Source of the DNA: JBAROU01 sp049642385
Lineage (GTDB): Bacteria > Chloroflexota > Dehalococcoidia > DSTF01 > RBG-16-68-14
Assembly: GCA_049642385.1 (NCBI GenBank)
Contig: JBAROU010000240.1
Span: forward strand, 1-6,466
Length of the DNA stretch: 6,466 nt
Direction: 5' to 3'
Position numbers and translations under genes: made by a program. The notes below the pieces were generated by a model that was not told the DNA's origin, ran no database searches, and saw nothing but the letters and a program-made list of their open reading frames with translations. This document shows, piece after piece, positions 1 through 5,797 of the stretch; positions within the stretch are counted from its first letter, which is position 1; each line of letters begins with the position of its first letter.

Positions 1-50
1 CGTGGCGCCTCGCCTGTGGGGCGAATTCGGCGGGCATCCGAAATACGCTG

Positions 51-323
51 TTAGTCGTGGCGGGGCGTAGGCTGGAGGCCCAGATGGGCTCGCAGGGCAT
101 CCTTCAGCTCTCGCGGCTCGGGAAAGCGCCCAGTCTCCCTCTGTGAAAATATCAGCGTTTCGTCAACCTGGACATCGAAAATGCCGCCGCGGCCTGGCAC
201 CAGCGTCACGCCGGCGATGTCGTCCTTGTGGGCTGACAGGAATTCCTGCGCCAGCCACACGGCGCGCGCGAGGAAGTTGCACACCGTGCAGTACGTAATC
301 GAGACCATCGGTTTCTCTGCCAT
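51..323 (-). CDS. Rdx/SelW-family (SelT/SelW/SelH-like) thioredoxin-fold protein, Cys form
   Basis: This 90-residue protein fits the Rdx family, small thioredoxin-like proteins related to selenoprotein W and thought to take part in thiol redox reactions; the physiological partner is unknown. It opens with a beta strand running into the redox motif YCTVC (Cys12 and Cys15, both TGC codons). The family pattern LARAVWLAQEFLS follows, then VTLVPGRGGIFDVQVDETLIF (residues 39-59) and the closing FPEPRELKDALR segment. Selenoprotein members have Sec at the second Cys; here it is plain Cys. The reading frame stays open upstream to 659, but the ATG at 321-323 is preferred. It has a GGGAG ribosome site nine bases upstream, it gives the normal family length, and a longer form would run antisense through the neighbouring gene. 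There is no signal peptide or membrane segment, so the protein is probably cytosolic. It is divergent from the DUF1122-like gene. Confidence 0.9.
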   Translation of the reverse strand: MAEKPMVSITYCTVCNFLARAVWLAQEFLSAHKDDIAGVTLVPGRGGIFDVQVDETLIFSQRETGRFPEPRELKDALRAHLGLQPTPRHD

Positions 324-332
324 ATCGTACGT

Positions 333-337
333 CTCCC
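333..337 (-). promoter_or_regulatory. Ribosome binding site for the Rdx-family gene
   Basis: GGGAG on the minus strand lies nine bases before the ATG at 321-323. It supports that start over the longer upstream extension of the same frame. Confidence 0.6.
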
Positions 338-339
338 GT

Positions 340-370
340 TTGGTTCGCTCTGCGGGCATTTTGGTAGACT
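340..370 (+). promoter_or_regulatory. Candidate promoter for a leaderless DUF1122-like mRNA
   Basis: The 54-bp divergent gap (324-377) must hold promoters for both flanking genes unless they are read from outside. TAGACT at 365-370 fits a TAnnnT -10 box and ends seven bases before the ATG at 378. Transcription would therefore start at or next to the A of the start codon. The -35 match (TTGGTT at 340-345, 19-bp spacer) is weak. No Shine-Dalgarno sequence precedes this ATG, which is consistent with leaderless translation. No convincing -10 box was seen for the opposite gene. Confidence 0.4.
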
Positions 371-377
371 GCGCCCG

Positions 378-1085
378 ATGGCGCAACGTGCAGAGACCTC
401 GGTCGAATGGCTTCCCACCGGCTGGGTCCCCGTGACGCAGGAGCCAGATCACCCCCTTGCCGCGCTGGAAGGCCAAGGGCTCGCTGGCGCTCACCTCACC
501 GTTGCTTTGGGTCCCTCGAGCCGTTTCGGTGCGCGCTACTTTGCGCTGTATATCAGCTCCGGCTCCGTGATGAGCCGCGAGGCGGTACTCACCGGTCTTC
601 AGCACAGCGGCCCACTCCCCACCTACAACTGGATCGAAGTCGCGGCGACGCGCGAGCAAGTCACGCTGGCCGATGGCAAGACGCTAACGATCGATGCAGG
701 TCAGCAGGAGCGGCTCTTCTCGCTCCTGTACGACTTCCTTCCGTCTGGCGGGCACCTCATGGTCGAGTATGACAGCACCCAGCGCGCCCAGACGGCCCGA
801 GCGCTCGCGCTCAATGTTCCCCCAATTGCGACGCCGCTAGGTGAGTTGCTATTTCGCATTGGCTTCGGCGCGCATTTCAAGGACTGGCAGATCGCAGAAG
901 GTGGCAGCGAAGGCCCGCGCAAGCTCCAAGCCTACAAGTCGCCCTCTCAAGAGGACACGAAGCGCTGGCGTGACGGAGCCGCCCAGCAGATCGAGGCATT
1001 TCTCCGCGAAGCGAGAGGCTCGTTGGAGGTCGTGCAAGCCGCGCGAGAGCGCGCCCAGGCGCTTCTCGCTGAGCTGCGCCGCTGA
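378..1085 (+). CDS. DUF1122-like protein of unknown function
   Basis: This 235-residue protein has no assigned biochemical role. The best family match I recognise from memory is DUF1122, seen in archaea and some bacteria. The support is the central-to-C-terminal block ATPLGELLFRIGF (residues 151-163), then FKDWQIAEGG and GPRKLQAYK (167-187), which resembles the conserved FKDWYFPEG...KLQ segment of that family. A hydrophobic segment ending in PSGGHLMVEYDS (122-133) precedes it and looks like a loop-strand in an alpha/beta fold. The last 45 residues are Ala/Arg/Glu-rich and predicted helical, with possible coiled-coil character. No signal peptide or transmembrane helix is seen. The ATG at 378 has no Shine-Dalgarno sequence but sits just downstream of a -10-like box. 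The TGA stop abuts the stop codon of the convergent nucleotidyltransferase gene. The coding call is strong; the family name is moderate. Confidence 0.85.
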   Translation: MAQRAETSVEWLPTGWVPVTQEPDHPLAALEGQGLAGAHLTVALGPSSRFGARYFALYISSGSVMSREAVLTGLQHSGPLPTYNWIEVAATREQVTLADGKTLTIDAGQQERLFSLLYDFLPSGGHLMVEYDSTQRAQTARALALNVPPIATPLGELLFRIGFGAHFKDWQIAEGGSEGPRKLQAYKSPSQEDTKRWRDGAAQQIEAFLREARGSLEVVQAARERAQALLAELRR

Positions 1086-1910
1086 CTAGGTCGGCCACTC
1101 GCGCTCGTAGAAGCGCAGCAGTTCCCGTTCGGCTGCCTCGGGGTATGCGAGGCCGAAACGCTTGCAGGCTGCGCGCCCTACACGTGCCAGCAGCTCGACG
1201 ATGTGCAGATGCGCACGATAGGCGGTCGCTAGCGAGCGCGAGGCGAGCGCAGCCAGGACCTCCTGAGCCAATTCGTCCACCTCGCGACGTTCTGCTTCGT
1301 TCAGGTGCTTGGCGCGGCTGAACTGGTTGCGTTGGAAGGCGAATGGATCCTGCTGGACGAGCATCAGAGGCACAATGACGCCCTCGATCAGTGTCAATTC
1401 GGAGTAGGCATGCGTGGTCCACTGGCCGCGTCGCAGCAAGCGGATAGGCCACGTGCCGCCCTGAAACGTCATGCGTATAGCTTCATTGACTCGAGGGGCC
1501 ACCTGATCGTCACCGGGTACCCAGCCCGTCCTTAGGCTCGACTCGACGCCTGCTTTGTCGATGAGCATCAGTACCGCGGCGCGCAACTGTCGCCCGACCG
1601 TCGAGAGCTGGTCGACGAGGAGGTCGAGCTTCACCGGTCCCTCAAGCAGACAGATGACACCGGGCAGGAACGGCGGCTCAAAGTGGACGAGGACGGGTGC
1701 CGTCCGTTCGATGAAGGCCAGCTTGTCGAACGACTCGTACGCCTCGTCGGCGACGGCGATGTAGAAGTCGATGTCGGAGAACGCGTCGGCTGTCCCGTCG
1801 GCGCGGCTACCCTGGAGCCAGGCCGCCACGATGCGTTCGTCGTCACGCGCCGCCGCGATGAGACGCTGGAGCACAGCCTCATGCCGCGCGGCGATGGGCC
1901 CGGCGTCCAC
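1086..1910 (-). CDS. Pol-beta-superfamily nucleotidyltransferase domain protein
   Basis: This 274-residue protein has an N-terminal nucleotidyltransferase domain of the DNA polymerase beta superfamily. The signature GSRADGTADAFSDID supplies the G34-S35 phosphate-binding turn and metal-binding Asp46 and Asp48. The third carboxylate is probably Asp96 in VKLDLLV. Such proteins move a nucleotide from an NTP to a small molecule or protein; aminoglycoside and lincosamide adenylyltransferases share this core, but the substrate here cannot be read from sequence. Residues from about 110 to the end are mostly helical and resemble the helical C-terminal domains of those enzymes. The start is GTG, eight bases after the hisB stop, with only a weak AAGGCG-like ribosome site, suggesting translational coupling. 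It is the last gene of the minus-strand his operon, where hisH or hisA might have been expected. A role in histidine synthesis is not implied by its domain; a resistance-like or regulatory role is equally possible. Confidence 0.88.
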   Translation of the reverse strand: MDAGPIAARHEAVLQRLIAAARDDERIVAAWLQGSRADGTADAFSDIDFYIAVADEAYESFDKLAFIERTAPVLVHFEPPFLPGVICLLEGPVKLDLLVDQLSTVGRQLRAAVLMLIDKAGVESSLRTGWVPGDDQVAPRVNEAIRMTFQGGTWPIRLLRRGQWTTHAYSELTLIEGVIVPLMLVQQDPFAFQRNQFSRAKHLNEAERREVDELAQEVLAALASRSLATAYRAHLHIVELLARVGRAACKRFGLAYPEAAERELLRFYEREWPT

Positions 1911-1918
1911 GATTGTGC

Positions 1919-2518
1919 CTACGCCTTCAGCGTGCCTTTGGTGCTCGGTGCCTTGCCTGCCGCGCGCGGTTCGAGGCGGCTCGCCGCGCCGAGGGCTCGG
2001 CCGAGCGCCTTGAACACCGCTTCGGCCTTGTGGTGGTCATTCACGCCGGCGAGGACGCGCGCGTGGAGCGTGAGCTTCCCTTCACTCGCCAGCGACCAGA
2101 GGAGGTGGTTGACGAGGTCCGCCGGCAGCTCGCCGATGCGCTCTCCCGTCCATGCCGCCTCGAGCACCGCGTAGCCCCGCCCGCTCAGGTCGAGTGCGAC
2201 GGATGCCAGCGCCTCGTCCAGCGGTACCGTGGCGTCTGCCATCCGCACGATGCCTTCCCGCTTGCCGAGCGCCGCGTCCAGCGCCTGACCCAACGCTAGG
2301 CCCACGTCCTCGACCGTGTGATGCTCGTCTGTGGCGAGATCGCCCTTCGCCTGTAATGTTATGTCTATCAGCCCGTGCTTGGCTATCTGCGACACGAGGT
2401 GATCCAGCATGCCGATTCCCGTCTCGACCTTCGCCTCGCCCCGGCCGTCCAGGTCGAGTTCGAGCGTGATCTGGGTTTCCCTCGTCTGCCGGCTCACGCG
2501 AGCCTTGCGGTTAGCCAC
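1919..2518 (-). CDS. hisB: Imidazoleglycerol-phosphate dehydratase
   Basis: HisB (EC 4.2.1.19) converts imidazoleglycerol phosphate to imidazoleacetol phosphate in the cytosol, using two Mn ions per site. The 199 residues span the whole family fold. They include GIGMLDHL (His40), KHG (His48), DEHHTVED (His66, His67, Glu70), NDHHKAEAVFKALGRAL (His162, His163, Glu166) and the terminal STKGTL. These His/Glu residues are the expected metal ligands. The protein is the monofunctional form: the histidinol-phosphatase domain fused to HisB in E. coli is absent. The start is GTG inside the end of hisC (8-bp overlap), preceded by a perfect AAGGAGG. The product feeds HisC, encoded directly upstream. Confidence 0.97.
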   Translation of the reverse strand: MANRKARVSRQTRETQITLELDLDGRGEAKVETGIGMLDHLVSQIAKHGLIDITLQAKGDLATDEHHTVEDVGLALGQALDAALGKREGIVRMADATVPLDEALASVALDLSGRGYAVLEAAWTGERIGELPADLVNHLLWSLASEGKLTLHARVLAGVNDHHKAEAVFKALGRALGAASRLEPRAAGKAPSTKGTLKA

Positions 2519-3623
2519 GTTTGCCTCCTTGCTCTTGTAGCGCCTCGATCACCCGATCTGTATCGCTCGGCAGCCCGACGCTGATACGCAGGCAGTCGGC
2601 CAAGCGCGTCGCGGCGAAGTAACGCACGAACACCCCGTGTTGGGCCATTCTATCGTAGGCGCTTCGCGCGTTTCCGGTTCTAACTCTCGTAAGCACGAAG
2701 TTCGCCGCTGAGGGGTAGACGTCTAAGAACTGCAGCTCGAGCAGCAGGCCGGCCATGCGCTCGCGCTCTTGGACGATCGCGTGCACGTTGGCCATCAGTG
2801 CGTCGCGGTCGTCGAGCGAGGCGAGCGCGGCCACCTCAGCTGCGATGTTCGGCGTGTAGGGCTGCTTGATCTGCATCATCACGTTAGCTAGCGGCGCGGG
2901 CAGAATGCCGTAGCCCGCGCGCAGGCCGGCCAACCCGGCCCACTTGCTGAACGTGCGCAGCACGATCAGGTTCTCCCGCTGCGGCACGAGCGAAACGAAG
3001 CTCTCGCCGCCGAATTCGACGTACGCCTCGTCGACGACGACGAGCAGGCCGGTCGCCAAAAGTGCGTCGAGTTCGTGGCGGCGGAGCGGGTTGCCCGTGG
3101 GGTTGTTCGGCGAGGTAACGAAGATGACCTTCGCGTCACCCGCGGCCGCGCTGATCTCGTCGATATCGAGCGTGAAGTCATCGTGACGCGGTACCTCGAC
3201 GAAGCTGCCGCCGCAGACGCGCGTCAGGAAGCCATACATCCCGAACGTCGGCGGGCAGGCGATCGCACCGTCGCCTGGCGCGATGACGGCGCGCAGGACG
3301 AGGTCGATCAGCTCATCGCTACCACTGCCGGCGACGATGTGCTCCGGCCCTACGCCGACGTACTCTGCGAGCGAATCGCGCAGACGGCGCTGTTGAGGGT
3401 CTGGGTAGCGGTGATATTCGTCGAAGTTCGCGAGCGCCCCGACCGCCTTTGGTGATGGGCCATAGGGGTTCTCGTTCCCGTCCAGCTTGACGACACGCTC
3501 GGGCGGGATGCCGAGGCGCTCGGCGAGCAGGTCGATCGGCTCGATCGGCTCATAGCCCAGCATCCCCAGCATGTCGGGCCGGACGAGCTTGAGGATGTCG
3601 GTCGTTGCCTTGGAAACCATCAT
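2511..3623 (-). CDS. hisC: Histidinol-phosphate aminotransferase
   Basis: HisC (EC 2.6.1.9) is a fold-type I PLP enzyme that transaminates imidazoleacetol phosphate with glutamate to give histidinol phosphate. The 370-residue protein has the full set of class I/II features: LDGNENPYGPSP (48-59), AGSGSDELIDL (98-108), SPNNPTG with Asn174, VVVDEAYVEF with Asp198 and Tyr201, TFSKWAGLAGLRAGYG with the PLP-binding Lys227 and with Arg235, and the substrate-carboxylate Arg346 in LRISVG. Length is normal. Two ATG codons are adjacent at 3621-3623 and 3618-3620; either could start translation, with only weak purine-rich sequence (GAGCGAG) upstream. The end overlaps hisB by 8 bp. It is separated from hisD by 86 bp that may hold its own promoter. 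The N-terminal region MLGYEPIEPIDLLAERLGIP resembles Chloroflexota HisC proteins, from memory. Confidence 0.97.
   Translation of the reverse strand: MMVSKATTDILKLVRPDMLGMLGYEPIEPIDLLAERLGIPPERVVKLDGNENPYGPSPKAVGALANFDEYHRYPDPQQRRLRDSLAEYVGVGPEHIVAGSGSDELIDLVLRAVIAPGDGAIACPPTFGMYGFLTRVCGGSFVEVPRHDDFTLDIDEISAAAGDAKVIFVTSPNNPTGNPLRRHELDALLATGLLVVVDEAYVEFGGESFVSLVPQRENLIVLRTFSKWAGLAGLRAGYGILPAPLANVMMQIKQPYTPNIAAEVAALASLDDRDALMANVHAIVQERERMAGLLLELQFLDVYPSAANFVLTRVRTGNARSAYDRMAQHGVFVRYFAATRLADCLRISVGLPSDTDRVIEALQEQGGKRG
2524..2530 (-). promoter_or_regulatory. Full-consensus Shine-Dalgarno site for hisB
   Basis: AAGGAGG on the minus strand, five bases before the GTG start of hisB, lies within the last codons of hisC. 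It is the strongest ribosome site in the window and fixes the GTG as the hisB start. Confidence 0.85.
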
Positions 3624-3648
3624 GAAATCTCGCTCAATTCGATATGAA

Positions 3649-3654
3649 AGTATA
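3649..3654 (-). promoter_or_regulatory. Candidate -10 box of an internal hisC promoter
   Basis: TATACT on the minus strand differs from the sigma-70 -10 consensus at one base and lies 25 bases before the hisC ATG, in a locally AT-rich stretch. No good TTGACA-like -35 is found at 16-19 bp; that place is occupied by the inverted repeat at 3657-3679. If real, the promoter would be weak or activator-dependent, and it would uncouple hisC, hisB and the nucleotidyltransferase from the upstream genes. Confidence 0.35.
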
Positions 3655-3656
3655 CC

Positions 3657-3679
3657 CCGACGCGCTCCGTTAGCGTCGG
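3657..3679 (-). other. Inverted repeat in the hisD-hisC gap
   Basis: CCGACGC (3657-3663) and GCGTCGG (3673-3679) form a perfect 7-bp GC-rich stem with a 9-base loop, 30 bases after the hisD stop. On the minus-strand transcript it is followed by GGGGUAUACUUUC, which is not a proper U-tract, so an efficient intrinsic terminator is unlikely. It could be an attenuating or mRNA-stabilising hairpin after hisD, or an operator overlapping the -35 position of the candidate hisC promoter. Confidence 0.5.
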
Positions 3680-3709
3680 TTCAGGCTGCGTGCTGCGTCT
3701 CCGAAGGGT

Positions 3710-5041
3710 CTACTGCTCTTCGGTGTCCAGCCGCAGCTCGATGCTGCGCGCATGGGCGGTGAAGCCTTCGGCGTGGGCAATGGCGGCAGTAGCAGGGCCC
3801 AGCGCCCGAAGCGTCGCCTCGCCGACGGCGACGATGCTAGTTGCCTTGAGGAACTCCTGCACCCCGAGCGGCGAGGCGAAGCGCGCAGTGCCTGACGTAG
3901 GCATCGCGTGGCTGGGGCCCGCCGTGTAGTCCCCCAACACCTCCGGCGAAGTCTCGCCGACGAAGACGCCGCCAGCGTTCCGCACCTTGGCCGCCCATGT
4001 CGCCGCGTCACGCACCAGCAAGCACACGTGCTCCGGAGCATACTCGTTCGCCAGCGCGAGCGCCTCGTCGAGCGAAACGACGACCACGGCGCCGCCGCGC
4101 GCGTCGAAGGCCGCGCGCGCGATCGCCTCGCGCTGGAGCAGCCGCAGTTGGCGCGTGACTTCGTCCCCAGTGCGCTCGGCGACGTCGCGCGACGTAGTGA
4201 TCAGGATTGGCGTGGCCAGCTCGTCATGTTCCGCCTGCGCGAGCAAGTCGGCGGCGCAGAGCTTGGGATCAGCCGAGTCGTCGGCGATGACGATCGTCTC
4301 GCTCGGCCCGTAGAGCGCGTCGATGCCCACGTCACCGAAGACCGCGCGCTTAGCGAGCGTGACGAAGACGCTGCCGGGCCCACAAACCTTATCGACCTTC
4401 GGCACACTCTCAGTCCCGTACGCGAAAGCGGCAATGGCTTGGGCGCCGCTCATGCGGAAGATACCGTCCGCGCCGGCGATATCCGCTGCGACGAGCTTGA
4501 GTGGCGAGACGTTGCCCTGCCCGTCCGTGGGCGAGGCGAGCAAGACCTCCTCGACGCCTGCGGCCTTCGCGGGCAACACAGTCATCAGTACCGACGACGG
4601 GTAAACCACGGCCGTGCCGGGCGCGTTGATGCCGACGCGCGCGATCGGCGTCACCTGGACACCAATGCCGTCTTGCCGAAAGCTCTGCATCGCGTGGTGG
4701 CGCTGCTCTTCGTGGAAGGATTGGATCCGCCCGGCTGCGAAGCGCAGTTGTTCCACGAGCGCGGGATCGACAACCTCGTACGCGGCCCGAATCTCGTTCT
4801 GGCCGACCCGAAGTGTGGAGTACTCCGCCCCGTCGAACGCGCAGCAGTAACGGAGCACAGCGGCGTCGCCCTGCTCGCGCACATCGCGTAGGATGCGATG
4901 CACGGCATCTTCGAGCGAAGCGACGTCCCCCACGACTTCGCGTGTGCGCTTCCAGACGGCGTCCGGCAGAACCGTGTCTGCCAGTGCTTGCCGGTGCAGG
5001 AGTGTCTTACGTCCCTCGTCCGCGCCCTCGACGATCCTCAC
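3710..5041 (-). CDS. hisD: Histidinol dehydrogenase
   Basis: HisD (EC 1.1.1.23) carries out the last two NAD-dependent oxidations, L-histidinol to histidinal to histidine, as a zinc enzyme. The 443-residue length is normal. The zinc and catalytic residues are present: Gln269 and His272 in LLAQAEHDE, the catalytic pair Glu337-His338 in EYAPEHVCL, Asp371 in GDYTAGPSHAMPT, and His430 in EGFTAHARSIELR. GTESVPKVDKVCGPG (209-223) and YGPSETIVIAD (244-254) are also typical. Two positions are unusual: Asn139 stands where the family usually has Tyr (VGINAPGT rather than VGxYVPGG), and Ser224 follows GPG where Asn is usual. The start is GTG, overlapping the TGA of the upstream phospholipase-family gene as GTGA, with GGGAG eight bases upstream. 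This implies translational coupling. Confidence 0.97.
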   Translation of the reverse strand: MRIVEGADEGRKTLLHRQALADTVLPDAVWKRTREVVGDVASLEDAVHRILRDVREQGDAAVLRYCCAFDGAEYSTLRVGQNEIRAAYEVVDPALVEQLRFAAGRIQSFHEEQRHHAMQSFRQDGIGVQVTPIARVGINAPGTAVVYPSSVLMTVLPAKAAGVEEVLLASPTDGQGNVSPLKLVAADIAGADGIFRMSGAQAIAAFAYGTESVPKVDKVCGPGSVFVTLAKRAVFGDVGIDALYGPSETIVIADDSADPKLCAADLLAQAEHDELATPILITTSRDVAERTGDEVTRQLRLLQREAIARAAFDARGGAVVVVSLDEALALANEYAPEHVCLLVRDAATWAAKVRNAGGVFVGETSPEVLGDYTAGPSHAMPTSGTARFASPLGVQEFLKATSIVAVGEATLRALGPATAAIAHAEGFTAHARSIELRLDTEEQ

Positions 5042-5790
5042 GAGAGGTACTCCCGGATGGCATCGAGTGCGCGCCTGCGCGAGTCCTGCTGAAATGCCTC
5101 GATGCGCTCTGGCGTCACTTCGCGGATTGACTGATCGATCAGGTCAGGGATGTTCTCGAGGAAGTGAGCGATATCGGCTTGGCTTTCGACGCCGAAGGGG
5201 CGCAAATGGCGGCTCACGAACAGCGAAAACCGCTCCCAATCGGGCGGGTCGCTGAGCCGCTCCGCCGTAACCTCGCGCCAGCGGAGCAACGTGGCACGTT
5301 CGAGGAAGCTCACGGCGACATCCGCGGCTGTCTCGACGATCTGGCGATGGATCTCGCTCGTTGCATCACGCTCCTGCATGTCGCGCTGGTCCAGCTCGTG
5401 CTGGAGCACGCGGTCGAGCAAGTTAGCGATCAGGTCGCCTTTCAGCGGCGAGCGCTCGCCGAAGCACGGCCGGTAAATGTCCGTGATCCACGTCTCATCC
5501 ATCTCCAGGTGGGAGATATAGCCACACATGAAGGCGACCGTGCTCTCGTCGAGTTGACGTGCGTCGGCCAGCTCGGGGTGTGCGCTGAACAGCCCGTCCT
5601 TGCCGTGCTGTTCTTCGAAGCAAGTGAGATCGAAGAAGTGCGTGTCTCTCCGGTCCCACTTCGTCAGCGCGCGGATATCGGGACTGGTCGCGCCCAGGTA
5701 GTAGGCGCCGGGCTCGGCTGTTAGCGACGCATGTGCCAGTTTGGGCGCCAGCTCTCGAGCGAGCTTAAGGTGGCTTCCTCCGGGCGGCAT
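5038..5790 (-). CDS. Zinc-dependent phospholipase C-family protein embedded in the his operon
   Basis: This 250-residue protein fits the zinc-dependent phospholipase C family (Pfam Zn_dep_PLPC), phosphoesterases related to S1/P1 nucleases that use a His/Asp-coordinated zinc cluster. Visible candidate ligands are His7 in GGSHLKLA, Asp38 in YYLGATSPDIRAL, His51 in DTHFFDL, and His94 and Asp98 in GYISHLEMDETW. The HxxxD pair followed by a Trp-rich helix is a family hallmark, but the second His-rich half of the classical secreted enzymes is not obvious. No signal peptide is seen, so it is probably cytosolic rather than a toxin-like lipase. The ATG at 5788-5790 lies 7 bp after the hisG stop and gives the family-like N terminus MPPGGSHL; longer starts would run back into hisG and add low-complexity Ser/Thr. 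It overlaps hisD by 4 bp. The substrate is unknown. Position suggests a link with histidine synthesis, perhaps as a phosphatase, but co-transcription alone does not prove it. Confidence 0.88.
   Translation of the reverse strand: MPPGGSHLKLARELAPKLAHASLTAEPGAYYLGATSPDIRALTKWDRRDTHFFDLTCFEEQHGKDGLFSAHPELADARQLDESTVAFMCGYISHLEMDETWITDIYRPCFGERSPLKGDLIANLLDRVLQHELDQRDMQERDATSEIHRQIVETAADVAVSFLERATLLRWREVTAERLSDPPDWERFSLFVSRHLRPFGVESQADIAHFLENIPDLIDQSIREVTPERIEAFQQDSRRRALDAIREYLS
5050..5054 (-). promoter_or_regulatory. Ribosome binding site for hisD
   Basis: GGGAG on the minus strand sits eight bases before the GTG at 5039-5041, inside the end of the upstream gene. It supports the GTG start and re-initiation at the GTGA overlap. 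Confidence 0.65.
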
Positions 5791-5797
5791 CGGAGTC

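Noticed and set aside
1..50. Possible start of a further minus-strand gene (ATG at 35-37) or the end of a plus-strand gene
   Set aside because: Only about 12 codons would be visible, there is no ribosome site, and no recognisable protein sequence is present in any frame.
324..659. N-terminal extension of the Rdx-family gene to a start near 659
   Set aside because: The extension is antisense to the DUF1122-like gene and is unlike the family. The ATG at 321-323 has a ribosome site and gives the expected length.
877..1452. A 191-codon minus-strand open frame spanning the convergent junction
   Set aside because: It is Arg/Ala/Ser-rich with no domain, and it overlaps two better supported genes.
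3532..3549. Tandem 9-bp repeat TCGATCGGC
   Set aside because: It encodes the repeated part of the EPIEPID segment of HisC, which I recall as usual in related HisC proteins, so coding constraint explains it.
3657..3679. Intrinsic terminator after hisD
   Set aside because: The stem is not followed by a run of T on the minus strand (GGGGTATACTTTC), so it is listed as an inverted repeat rather than a terminator.
3908..4891. A 327-codon open frame on the plus strand, antisense to hisD
   Set aside because: Its translation shows no recognisable domain, and it lies wholly opposite a strongly conserved hisD. Long antisense frames are common in GC-rich genes.
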